From Nageia nagi (taxonomy: Eukaryota > Pinophyta): DNA of 64,000 nucleotides. Where the stretch lies: positions 83,700,001 through 83,764,000 of the forward strand of contig JBITNC010000001.1 in the NCBI GenBank assembly GCA_050084985.1, in the 5' to 3' direction. A program made the position numbers and the translations under genes. The notes under the pieces are model-generated. The model was not told the DNA's origin. It made no database searches and worked only from the letters and a program-made list of their open reading frames with translations. Numbering within the stretch: position 1 is the stretch's first letter; every line of letters starts with the position of its first letter. This document shows positions 21,624 through 31,639 of the stretch, piece by piece.

Positions 21624-23207
21624 TCATTGTTGTTGATGTTGCTCCTTCATTGAGTGCCTCCTTTTGTTGAGTAGCTCCCCCTTCACAAAAGTCTTTATGG
21701 TCTTCAACAACCATATTTTCTCTTCTTCATGGTCCTCAAACCATTCTTGTAGTGGCATTCCATCAATGTTGTAAGTATTGGTTTTCAAGAACCAATCTCT
21801 CTCACAATGGTGTTTGAACCATTCTTTCATCTCTCTCTCATTTTTTATATGGTGTTTAAACCATGTTTACAAGTAGTCATTTGCTCTTGCATTCATTACA
21901 TCATAACATACTCCACATGAGTATGTTCTCATCATTTCACAATAATCATTTAACCATACTACTCTCTCACAAATGTCTACACACACTTTGAGACAATACA
22001 TGGCCACACATTGGCTAATTACATATGCAACATTGAGTTGCTCCTCACACAAATTATCACTCCAAATATAACACCTAACTAAGGTTTTACATTCTTCATT
22101 TGGATCCACATGACCCAAGTTTTTCATCAATGTCTTCTCCTAAGGAAGACTCTTCAATGTTGTCTCTATGATGCAATCCTCAAGCAATGCCTTGATAAGA
22201 CATTCTCCTCCATTCTCCATAGCCTTCAAGCTATCCTTCACACATCTAATCAGCAAACATTCATTAGTAGCATTAGCAAATAAACCAAAAAATAAGAAAT
22301 CATTTCCTCTAATGATGTTTTGGTGAGTAGATATCCACATTAATCTTTCCTTTGATGTTGCTTTTAAAGAAATCATTTCTTCATTCATGATAAGGAATTC
22401 CCATGATTCCTCTTTGCATATTGTTGCTTTTATAAGACAACTCTCAAGATCTTTTGATGCCTCCATTTCACCATTAAGTCCATCAATGGCTATCTCATTA
22501 TCTTCTATCTCCTCCTTGAGATAGTCATCTTCACAAAGTACTATCTCACTATTCTTTCTCTCCTCCTTGAGATATACTTTGTCATTCACTCTTAGTGAGT
22601 GAGCTTCTTGCATGAACATGGAGTTTATAGCCTCCATTTCTTCTTCATCAATGACCTCTCTAAGATCATCATCCCATATTGTCTCCATAAGATAATCATC
22701 ATGTTGTGCTTCCTCCATGAAGCATTCCTCATCTTCTCCTCTCTTCTCAACAAGAAGAAGATTCTCACATACACTCTCCTCCTTGAGAGTTTCTTCTTGG
22801 TGATCTTCACATTGGGTGTCTTCACCATCAACTTGAGCAATGGAATCATCATTACATATGATTTGAGCCTTGTCTTCATTCACTCCATGTGAGTGAGTTT
22901 CATCTACTCCATGTGAGTAGTTTTCAGCCATAGAACACTCCTCCTTAAGGGTGTCTTCATCTTGTTCTTTATCAAAAAAGAAATCTTGCCAATATTGGGT
23001 TGAATCCTCCTCATTCTCCATCATAAGAATGGGTTCACAATATGCCTCTTCCATGAAGCATTCATCATCATATGGCTGAAATGGTGTCCTCAATGAACAC
23101 TCTTCAAATGTCTCCTCCATAAGACATGGATCATCACAAGGCCAATCTAATTCCTCTCCAAGGAATTCTCCTTCATAGTTTTCATCATATGTGTCTTCAA
23201 TAAGATT
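21624..23207 (-). CDS. Element E ORF2: long acidic protein of unknown function (two in-frame stops)
   Basis: On the minus strand one frame runs from about 23207 to 21624, roughly 528 codons. Only a TAG at about 22140 and a TAA near 21866 interrupt it. The first 353 codons (methionine at 23120) are strongly acidic and contain repeated short modules: 'LKEE' four times, 'ECFMEEA' twice (residues about 20 and 133 from that Met), 'DDYL[MK]E' twice and a 'SHGV[DN]E' doublet. The next part (22130-21867) has ten cysteines in 87 residues without a zinc-knuckle pattern. The last part (21830-21624) is rich in Trp, Glu and Lys ('EWFKHH', 'EWFEDHEEEK'). I do not recognise a family. The frame overlaps the end of gag by about 11 nt in the +1 frame, so the two may once have been one protein. 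I see no membrane segment. Confidence 0.6.
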
Positions 23208-23511
23208 CTCTCAATGATTTCCAAGCTATTTGGGCTGTTTTACATTTTGCAATGAGAGGTAAAACATTTTCTTTCATGGTTTTTCTCAAGTCCATGAGAG
23301 CTAAGCAATTTTGATATTGCTTTTCTTTCTTTTCTCTTTTCTCCTCTCCTTCAAGATACTTCCAAGATGGAGGTTCTTCATAGCCTTCTTGGACTATATC
23401 CCAAAATCCTTTTGCCTTCATCAAATTTTTCATTATTATGCTCCACCAAGCATAATTTTGTCCATCAAACTTGGGCAGTAACAAGTCTTCATACATGGTT
23501 TCCATTTCCAT
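23197..23511 (-). CDS. Element E gag N-terminal half (copia type)
   Basis: 104 codons starting MEMETMYEDLLLPKF. 'LPKFDGQNYAWWSIIMKNLM' is the copia gag N-terminal motif (family 'KFDG.NY..WS..M...L'). 'KGFWDIVQEGYEEP' and 'LPLIAKCKTAQIAWKSL' correspond to the 'LW.IVE.G' and 'A..AW..L' blocks of UBN2 gag proteins. The frame stops right after 'RESY', where the family would continue with the rest of capsid. A full copia gag is normally 250 or more residues with a CCHC knuckle, and neither is present here. The frame is otherwise intact, in contrast to every other gag in the window. Confidence 0.85.
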   Translation of the reverse strand: MEMETMYEDLLLPKFDGQNYAWWSIIMKNLMKAKGFWDIVQEGYEEPPSWKYLEGEEKREKKEKQYQNCLALMDLRKTMKENVLPLIAKCKTAQIAWKSLRESY

Positions 23512-25257
23512 TTGTGTAGATTTAATAAATCTTCAGCAGCTTCAAATCTTTAATTACTTTTTCTCAATGTATTTCACACTCTGTAATCAAATTTAGATAT
23601 TAACAGAGATGAAAATAGATGGCCATTTAACCACCTCCTTCTTAGATTTGGATGCACAATTTTAGCAAGTTAGCTTTAATAGGATGTCTCTCCTCACTAG
23701 TGCAGATCCCTTCACATCCACGGAATGAGCACAAGTTTGTCTCACACTACTTTCTATGGATGTCACTCCTCCACGTCCTTACCACATGATCGTCATGCTA
23801 CTCCTCCAGCTTACGCAAGCTTTCTGACTACAAAACATTTTCCTCCTTATGTGAGCATCACAACACCTTCTTCTCATGAGCAACGCACCTCCTTCACTAT
23901 GCACGTCTCCTTCTCTCACGTTTCCTCTACTACATGTTTCCTCCATGCACATCATAGTGAGGTATATTCTACTGGATATCTATTCCTTGCCTAGATAGCT
24001 ATCGTGATGGCCCTCCTTTGAAATGATATCTGCTCTACCAAGCCAATCAAACTACGAAGTCTCCCCTAGCAACTCCAGCAAATCCCATGGGAGTCTCCTC
24101 TTAGGGGGAGTTATGGCGTACAATCCTCAACAACGTTCTCATCTTTCTCTCCATGTATAATGCTACTCTGCCTTCACCTTCTCCTCACGACTAAGAGACA
24201 CCAAATGCCAAATGCGAGCTTCATGTAGGCCATCTCCTTCTCTACACAAGCAAAGCTACTTGTTCCTTCAACTCCTTCGTGAGCTATAGACCATGAACTA
24301 TTTTCCTCCTCCACATGAAATGTTTTCCTCCTCTACATGAAAGGTTTTCCTCCTTCATGTCCTACAACATGTGAGTTTCACTATAGTGTGACTCTTCAGG
24401 CTTTGCTGGTAATGCTTCTTGGATCACTGGCAATTTATTTACGGTCACTCACCATCGACTTATTTTCTAGATTTGATAATGCCTTTCTTTCTCTTCTCAC
24501 GATGGTTAAACATTCCCAAGTGTTTTTCCATAGCCCTGATAGCGTCTGTTATAACATCAACCTCCTCCGTGTGACTCTTCAGACCTCCTCCATGTGAGAG
24601 CTTCTGACCTCCTCCCCGCTGGTCTCCTCCGTAGGTCTCCTCCATGTAGGTCTCCTCCATGTTGCCATCATGCACTTCTCTTTTAGCAATGCACCTCGTA
24701 CCTCCTCCACTGCATAGGCTTCATGCATGAACTTGGATTGTACATGTGCCACTTCTTCTTTTCAATGATCGTGGTCTTCACTTCCACTCCATGCCAGCTC
24801 TCCAGCAGCTCACTCATTGCTCCTTCACGCCTAGACCTGATCTAGGCACAGTCTACCCAAATCACTCACCTCAACAAGCATACGAATGTCCACCTGTTTC
24901 TCCTCTATGTACTTCCTCATGGATCACGTACTTCCTCACTTAGCCTTTTCCTCTTGAGCCTCACAGCAGTGCATGTCTCCTCTTTTCTAATGTGCATGGG
25001 TTTCCTTCAAACCTCATGCAACTATTTTTTTAAGCAAATGTTTAGTCTATTCCAGATTCTTTTTCAATCTTCAAAATAGCAAACACTACTTTAGCTAACT
25101 CATGCAGCTTCTTTTCAGAGGCTTTGGATCTCACACTTGCAAGAATTTGATAAATTCTTTGCAATGCATCCACAAGCTCAATAACTTGATGATAGTCCTT
25201 GAGGAGCTTGATAAGATCCTTCAAGACTTCACCCACTCTAACCCAATAATCAAATCT
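23512..25257 (-). other. GC-rich leader of element E
   Basis: 1.75 kb between primer site and gag. On + it is pyrimidine-rich, with many 'cctcctcc[at][ct]gt' phrases (24305-24350, 24560-24660). On the transcribed strand these read 'catggaggagac'. CpG is common here and rare elsewhere in the window. The stretch 25042-25305 (minus) is open for 87 codons and would encode a mostly helical Leu/Lys/Glu peptide, but it begins inside the LTR and runs through the primer site. Confidence 0.65.
24303..24665. repeat. CTCCTCCATGT-type short repeats
   Basis: About ten copies of a 10-15 bp pyrimidine phrase, tightest at 24595-24662 where 'gtctcctcc[ag]tgtag' repeats three to four times. Confidence 0.75.
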
Positions 25258-25269
25258 GCTCTGATACCA
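25258..25269 (-). other. Primer-binding site of element E (iMet tRNA)
   Basis: The minus strand reads TGGTATCAGAGC, an exact match to the iMet complement, 2 bp inside the LTR. Confidence 0.95.
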
Positions 25270-25271
25270 AT

Positions 25272-25586
25272 TGAGAGAACTATAATGTTCTATTTTAATC
25301 ATCAAAATGAGTTACATATATAGGCTTTGTGAGCCATTACAAGACAAGCTAAATGGTTGAGATGCAATATTCTCACACCATAACAAATATCACAAATAGC
25401 ACACCTACATGAACTACAAGACAATAAGTGATGCCTATCCTAACAAATAGGCTAAGCATAGAATATGGTCAACATAGACCAAATATTCCTCACAAGCTAA
25501 TATTAATACTTTAGGAAATACTCTTAATCCTAATTAATTAATCTATTAACTTAGGACTTAGGGATATGTAGGGTATAATTCCAACA
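25272..25586 (-). repeat. 5' LTR of element E
   Basis: 315 bp, same length as 21149-21463 with four differences. TSD GGAAA follows at 25587-25591. Confidence 0.95.
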
Positions 25587-25591
25587 GGAAA

Positions 25592-26100
25592 TTCATTATT
25601 CAATTAATAAGAGTCCTTTTGAGACCTATTCTAGTTACTTACGACATTCACCTTTTGATTGTGTGTTTGGGTAGGAAAAGGATGAAGAAGATTCACTTGC
25701 AAAAGAGGAAAAGCAAGCTAAAAAATTTGTTGAAAAGATTAGGCAAATTCATTTTAAAGTCCAAGAGAAACTTGAGATAAGCCAATCCAAGTACAAGGTG
25801 AGACATGGCAAACATAGAGTTGACCATAAGTTTCATGTGGGAGACCATATTTGGTTAAATCTTAGTAAGAAAAGAAGAAGTTGAAACCTATAAGGTATGG
25901 ATGATTTGATATTATGGAGCAAGTGAGTGAGAATTCTTTTAGATTGGATCTTTTAGCATATATGAACATCTATTCAATTATGAATGTTAAGCATTTGAAC
26001 TTATATGAGCCATCTATTTTGACTAAAGATGAAGTAGGTTTAAATTAAATTTTACCATATCTTGATGAATTAGCTCCTAATACTATGGATGAACTCAAGG
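25592..26100 (+). pseudogene. integrase C-terminal part of chromovirus B
   Basis: It continues B's integrase after E. 'SPFDCVFG' precedes 'EKDEEDSLAKEEKQAKKFVEKIRQIHFKVQ' (25675-25765, read in parts), 'SKYKVRHGKHRVDHKFHVGDHIWLNLSKKR' (25788-25880) and 'MNVKHLNLYEPSI' equivalents near 25980-26025. This is the usual Ty3 integrase C-terminal domain. A has lost part of this segment, so B is the better reference copy. Stops near 25668 and after 25880. Confidence 0.88.
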
Positions 26101-26265
26101 AGGATTCCATATTACAAAAGAAGATTCATGCTACAAGGAGAGGAGATACAAAGCTATGGTTGTTTGGATTGAAAAGATAGAAGCCTAATAAATCCAAGTG
26201 GATGGATAGGTCCAATTGGAGAGTTGTATCCTAATCTATGCATTTGTGGTACCAAATTCTTCTCT
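26101..26265 (+). pseudogene. putative chromodomain tail of element B
   Basis: It reads 'DSILQKKIHATRRGDTKLW', then a decayed 'LVGLK..KPNKSKWMDR'. This is collinear with A's 5736-5885. The W-x-G-x-K-x-x-P-x-K pattern resembles a chromodomain core. Confidence 0.6.
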
Positions 26266-26277
26266 ATTAAGGAGGTG

Positions 26278-26948
26278 TGATCTAAATCAAATCATGTATT
26301 TAGTTATCTTTGTAGAAATAGTACACATTCTAGAGGTATCTTTGCTTGGTGATAGATCAAAGACCAAAATTTGGACTTCTTTAGCATTCAATTTTAGGCT
26401 ACCAAAAGTATGCAAATTGTTGATTTTAGACCATTAACAACATGCACTTTGATGAGTTAGCAATGGAATTTGAAGGGACATTAATGTGTTGGAAAAATGA
26501 GATGATTTAGTATCTATAGCCAAAGTTTCCAAGGTATCTCTAGGCTTATTTAAGGGTGTGTTACTCTTTCATTCCATAATGGGAGTTTTGAGAGAGTTAG
26601 GATTTTGGGATTGTAAGATTTGGAGGAAGAGCAAGAGTCATTCAAAATGTTTTTAGTTCTAATATTGTATTTTCTTCTTACTATAGGAGATTGCAGTAAT
26701 TGTAGAAGATTGTATTACCATTATGTTGATGGTATTTCTCTATGGATGTATTATTGTAATTTCCATAGATAATGAGAAGAGAAGGATCCAATTCCATGCT
26801 AGATTAGCCCACATTGGGTGAACTAGAGTAAATTATTATGTTTATCTTGTTATGTATTTAGGATTGTTAGTTTGTAATTTACATTATACAATTTTCAAAT
26901 TTATATGCAATTTGTATGATCTCATAATGGTGAATGTATTTTTGTTTA
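26278..26948 (+). repeat. LTR 3 of the A/B family (3' truncated)
   Basis: It starts TGATCTAAATC after a purine tract ('ttaaggaggtg', 26267-26277) and aligns with LTR 2 until 'gaatgtatttttgttt' near 26948, then breaks off about 70 bp before the expected end. Unrelated sequence of element I follows. Confidence 0.88.
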
Positions 26949-27141
26949 GCTTCCACCATATCTAATTTAAAGTTCTATATAATGAATTGGGTTATCCTAT
27001 CTTTACATCTTATTTCTAAAAGAGTAAAATTCTTAGTAGAAGTAGATATATCTATTATAAAATTAAAATTACCCCCAAACCCATATTTGTTCTATATAAC
27101 ACAAATCTACCTTCCCATCTTTATTGAGTACAATTGGGGGG

Positions 27142-28268
27142 TTAAATATTTAGGTAATAAAAAGGTATCTCAAAATACTCATACCTAATAATGGTGTCGC
27201 TTATTAAGAAGTACCAATCATCAATTTTATTTGCTCCTTGCAGCTCCCTCATTGTATTTTTATGCAATCTATTGGGGATTTTTCCAATTAAAATTTTTAC
27301 TATTGTTGCATAGAACTTTTCCATAAATTTGTAATAGGATCTATGCAAATTACTCAAAATTAGTACCATCAAGTTAATTGGTATTGATGTAGCATTGGAA
27401 ATAATTAGCTCAATTAGTAGCCATACCTCTATGAGTTTCTCTAGATTTGAATGGACGAAGAGCCACTAAAGATATGAGGAGTGTCTAAAATCTAACTTCT
27501 CAATTTTAAAGACACCTCTTAATTTCTCTAGTTATGAAAGTTGGAAAGTCATAGCAGATATGAGCCTCTAAAATATTATAAGCCATATGCACCATGGCTT
27601 CATCTACTTCAATTTGGGTCTTCTTTCTCAAGATGACTACCAATGCCTGTAGCACTTCTCTATCCTTCTTTCTTTCAAAAAGGGCTATCTAGTAGCTTGG
27701 CAAGAGTTTTCCCTTTCTATTATCTTGGTATCTTCCACTAATCTAACTCAATATTTCATCTTGGTTGACAAAATTCATGGTTTTCATTTTTCAAATTAAT
27801 TTGTTTCTTGACATGGAAGGTCCAATATGCTAGAATATCAAATGTTTAGATGATGGAGTTAGGAGAATAATCTAGTATTGCTTCAAATTTTGGCTTCAAT
27901 GTATCTCCCTCTTCTATGCTTTTAAACATTCCTATTTGGTAACCCTTTTGGTGATGTCTATGTGCTGAGGAGTATAAAAGCTCAAGACAAGTAAAGGAAT
28001 CATAGGGTACATAATAAGCTAATCCTTGGTCAATCATGATATCTCTTTTTGAATGGGCAAGTGACTTCCCCTTTCCAATCACCTTGGGTGTCTTATGTTG
28101 TAGAAGAATGCGACTAGGGTCAATTCTCCATGTGTCCATATGATTAATCACCCCCATATTAATCTAGTTTATTATTGGTGCATTCTCAAGATATTATTTC
28201 TACAAGGAAAGAATGTCAACATCAAGTTGATCTACTTCAGCTGTAGAGGATGACTGAGAAGTTGCCAT
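27142..28268 (-). pseudogene. Extra reading frame of element I, downstream of integrase
   Basis: An ATG at 28268 opens 'MATSQSSSTAEVDQLDVDIL'. Two stops follow, then 103 open codons (28157-27846: 'MDTWRIDPSRILLQH', 'DIMIDQGLAYYVPYD', 'YQIGMFKSIEEGD'). Further coding-looking pieces follow in other frames ('VEVDEAMVHMAYNILE' type near 27560-27610, 'NTMRELQGANKIDDWYF' at 27190-27270). Together this is about 375 codons of protein-like sequence with no membrane segment and no motif I know. It is not gag or pol. Some Tat elements carry additional ORFs, and this may be one. Function unknown. Confidence 0.5.
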
Positions 28269-28879
28269 GATATCAACACCCTTCCTTGAAGCTTTGGTTA
28301 TCATTTAAAATAGTAATTTGGGAAATGCAAGGTATTGCAACTTTTCTCTCTCTTAACACAACTCAATTATGAAATCTCTATGTTTTGAATGCTCTAAAAA
28401 CTTATGTGCTTGAAATTGACTAAATGTTGAACTAGAAGGTATAGGGGGATTTTATTTATCCAAAGTTGGTAAGATTTCCATTAAATGTAGTTATTTCTTG
28501 AGGATCTTAAGACCCACACATTATATGGATTGAGCTGGCATAGTCTTGATAAATAATTTTAGAGCACACCAAATTTAATTTATGGTACTTATGCAATGAT
28601 TTATGAAATCTAAGGAAATATTTCTTTAAATGCTACCTTATTTAGTTAACAGCTAAGTAGTACATCGACATTAACTCTTAATAAAGTTGAATTAAATTCA
28701 ATCATTAATAGCTACCTATTTTTTGAAAATTTATGTAAAAAATATTTTTTTTAAACTATTTACAACATACATTCCTTTGCAGGTACTACAAGCTTACTTC
28801 ATCACCTGATAATGTTTTAAATAGATCTTATTGATGGAAATAGGTAATTCCTAGGACTTGATGATATCTTACAATTTGA
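28269..28879 (-). other. Spacer between integrase and extra frame of element I
   Basis: About 600 bp, AT-rich, with no recognisable domain. The integrase C-terminal end may reach into its upper part but is unreadable. Confidence 0.4.
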
Positions 28880-29870
28880 ATGCATTACTTTGCATAACTT
28901 GAGTGATTATGTAAGGTCTACTCCAAAGAGAATCAAATTTTTAGTTTCTTTTAGGCTTTGCTATTTTCTCATCCCATTTGAGGATAATATCACTTGGTTC
29001 AAACTTCACTAAAGAAGACTTTTTATTATCAAACCACTTCTTGACAATGTGCTAGAGATGTTGGAATGATTCATATGCCTTGTTTTGATCTTGTCCTAAT
29101 TTTAAGAGCTTTGGTATTCCATTTCTTGCAAGATTTTTAAAGTTGGTAACTATATGTGTATTGGCAACACAGGTCTTTTACCATATACCAATGCATATGG
29201 GGATGTTTTTATTGTTGATTTTATATTGATCATGTTTACCCATAATGTAAAGTCCAATTGTATATGCCATTGTTTGCGATTCCTTTCATTTGTCCTCTTA
29301 ATGATCTAGGTTAGGTTTTTGTTAGTTGATTTAGCTAACCCATTACCTTATGGGTAATAGTTTGAAGAGAATAACTAGTACACTCCATACTAAGCTATAA
29401 AGCTTGATAAATTACCTCTAGCAAATGTTGAGCCATTATCTAACATAATAGTCTATGGGATTCCAAAGTGGGTGATTATGCTTTTAATCATTTCTATCAT
29501 CACTTTTTGATCTACTTTTTTGCATGGCATAGCTTCTGACCAACTAGTGCAGTATTCTATTATAGTCAAAATAAACTTATGGCCTACCAAAGAATTTGAG
29601 TTTATAACACCAATGAAGTCTATACACCATTATTGAATGGGTTCCTTTATTACCATTGGTTTGAGAGGTATTATATCTTGTCTTCTCTTTTCCACAAATT
29701 TGTTGCACTTATCACATTCATGGGCAATCTTGAATGAATATTGAAATATAATGAGCCAATAATATCCAGCTTGTAATACCTTTGTTTTTATATTTGGTCC
29801 ACTATAATACTCGCTAGAGAATCCATAATGAAATTCATGCAATATCCTATGGGATTCATCTTGAGTCACA
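28880..29870 (-). pseudogene. integrase of element I
   Basis: The zinc-finger part at 29869-29630 reads 'QAGYYWLIIFQYSFKIAHECDKCNKF' in pieces, with C-x2-C intact. The core gives 'CIDFIGVINSNS' (first Asp), 'MLDNGSTFARGN' (second Asp, about 29420) and 'GNGLAKSTNKNLT' (about 29330), where the catalytic Glu of the family's 'GQAE(A/S)TNK' is Lys. 'SPYALVYGKRPVLPI' follows near 29190. The D-D-E triad is therefore broken, and stops fall at expected Gln codons. Confidence 0.9.
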
Positions 29871-29989
29871 AATCTAAGTAGGGTTTGATCAAAATTTTTC
29901 TATACAAACTATCATCTATCATGATAAATTTGAGGGTATGCAACTTGAACCTCCTTCTTTGAAATCTATCCAAAGATTCAAGGCACCTA

Positions 29990-30560
29990 CCAGTTTGAAA
30001 ATAAACTATGATTTGTTTAATCCAATCACTTTCTCGATTAAGTTGCTATTCATCTTTCATAAGAGTGATCATATGTGAAGCTTTAGCTACATTTTCACAA
30101 AGAGCCCTACCTTTGATTAACTTGGTTGGCTTAATCTCTATATCATGTTCCATTATATTAGTGATCCAAGTAACCTTTCCTTCACTTAGATCTCCTTGTA
30201 TAATATAATTTCTTACATCTGGATGGATAGTACATACAAGGATTTTATTATGGGAGATATAATGCTTGAATTTTTTAAGTCTCTTCATAATAGAAAATGC
30301 TTGCTTTTTAATAAATGGGTAACTTTGCTAGTGTTGATGTAGTGTTTGAATATGAAAGATAATCAGATGTTCTTCATTATTATCATCTTTTTATCCTAGA
30401 ATTGTAGCAATGCTCCTATCTACTCCATGTGCATACATGATGAAATCTTTTGACATATCAAGATTTTTAAGCATGGGAGCTTTTGTTATAGCCTTTTTTT
30501 ATTTCTTTGAAGGCTACTTTTGCTTCATATGACTAGAAAAATATAGCATCTTTCTTTAGC
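29990..30560 (-). pseudogene. RT-linked RNase H of element I
   Basis: 'KDFIMYAHGVDRSIATIL' (about 30400-30460) is the RNase H start (family 'FI.Y..AS...IGA.L'). 'FSIMKRLKKFKHYI', 'TWITNIMEHDIEIKPTKLIKG' and 'ALCENVAKA' (30290-30080) match the typical end ('RW...IQEYDIEIKPTKLIKGQ.LA'). It occupies the normal place after RT. Several stops. Confidence 0.85.
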
Positions 30561-30599
30561 ATTGAAATGATTGGGGATACAATCTATAAGAAATTATTG

Positions 30600-31400
30600 A
30601 TAAATTTTCTAACAAAATTAATCTGACCAAGGAATGACTGTAAATCCTTCTTCTTATAAGGGAGAGGTAATGGTTCTTTAACTTTTACTCTATTTGGATC
30701 AATTACTAGTCCCTGTTTTGAGACAATGTGGCCAAGTAACTTTCCTTGGTTTCCCATAAATATTGATTTTTTAGATTTATTGAAATGCTAAATTTTATGC
30801 CTCTTTCAAAGACCTATCTTAGATGTTATAGGTGATCACTTCTACTTTTAGAGAAGACTATGATATCATCTAGATAGATTAGTATAATCTTATTTATTAG
30901 CTCACCAAATGCATGATCCATGGTTCTTTGAAAAGTAGCTCCTACATTAGAAAGACCAAATAGCATTTTTTGTAAAGCAAATATCCCCCATTTAGTTGTA
31001 AATGCAATTTTGAATTGATCTTCATCCTTCACCCAAATTTGGTTAAATCCTAAGAAACCATCAATCATTGAAAAATAGCAAGCTCTGACTAATGTATTTA
31101 AGATTTGCTCTATAGGAGGGAGAGGATAATTATCTTTAAGGGATGTTTTATTAAAATTTTTGAAATCAACATAGAATTTGATTTCTTCACTTTTCTCTCT
31201 CATAGGAACTAGATTTCCAACCCAAGAAGAATGCTCGATAGGATAAATAATTTTGAATCAAGAAGCTTGATTAACTCTTATTTCATAGCTTATTCTATTT
31301 TTGGGTTAACTGGTCTTTATTTTTACCTATATGGTTTGACCTTAGGTTCAAGCTCAATCATGTATTGAATGACATGTTTGTCATATGTCTTAAGATCATC
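30600..31400 (-). pseudogene. reverse transcriptase of element I
   Basis: 'IYPIEHSSWVGNLVPM' leads into an open stretch 31203-30826: 'FYVDFKNFNKTSLKDNYPLPPIEQI', 'CYFSMIDGFLGFNQIWV', 'IAFTTKWGIFALQKMLFGLSNVGATFQR', 'IILIYLDDIIVFSK' (read in parts). The catalytic YLDD is intact at about 30870, one of only two intact RT boxes in the window (the other is in B). Flanking parts carry stops ('YRQKQRPVNPK' type near 31330 is decayed). Confidence 0.93.
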
Positions 31401-31639
31401 ATAAGTCTAGGCAATTACTTAGGAAAACTTATGATAAATTTGAGACATCATAGCCTTTTCTATATTAGAACACTTTGAACCAATTTTTATATACTTCTTG
31501 GTTCTACTTCTAGCTCAATATAATTCTCCTTCAAGAAGATCGAAGACTTATCCTATAAGAAATCTTCTAAATCAAATAGTCTTTCAAAAGAGAGAAATCT
31601 TTTTTGGTATAATATTGCTTCTAAACTGAGTGACATCTA

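Larger units (their letters stand above)
21149..25586 (-). mobile_element. Element E: young non-autonomous copia-derived LTR element
   Basis: A 4438-bp element on the minus strand. It has 315-bp LTRs at 21149-21463 and 25272-25586 that differ at four sites, a TSD GGAAA, a perfect iMet primer site (25258-25269) and a purine tract (21464-21475). It encodes the N-terminal half of a copia gag and then a long acidic reading frame, but no protease, integrase, RT or RNase H. It is much richer in GC and CpG than anything around it, as expected for the most recent arrival. It cut the integrase of B. Confidence 0.95.
5919..26948 (+). mobile_element. Ty3/gypsy chromovirus B, split by insertions C and E
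   Basis: B follows A head to tail and shares LTR 2. Its own sequence lies in 5919-7830 (LTR, gag), 18903-21148 (RT, RNase H, most of integrase) and 25592-26948 (integrase end, chromodomain tail, LTR 3). The gaps are filled by element C and element E. Compared with A, the protease and the protease-RT linker (about 550 bp) are missing at the C junction. The E junction is a clean insertion with a 5-bp duplication. Confidence 0.88.

Noticed and set aside
22599-22892. 97-codon frame on + opposite ORF2 of E
   Set aside because: A shadow of the acidic ORF2. Antisense of Glu codons gives Phe/Leu/Ser.
23725-23994. Ser/Thr/His/Pro-rich frame on + in E
   Set aside because: It is the antisense of the purine-rich leader of E, and its composition reflects the CT repeats.
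27142-28268. Env-like gene in element I
   Set aside because: No signal peptide, no transmembrane segment and no coiled coil typical of plant env-like ORFs is visible.
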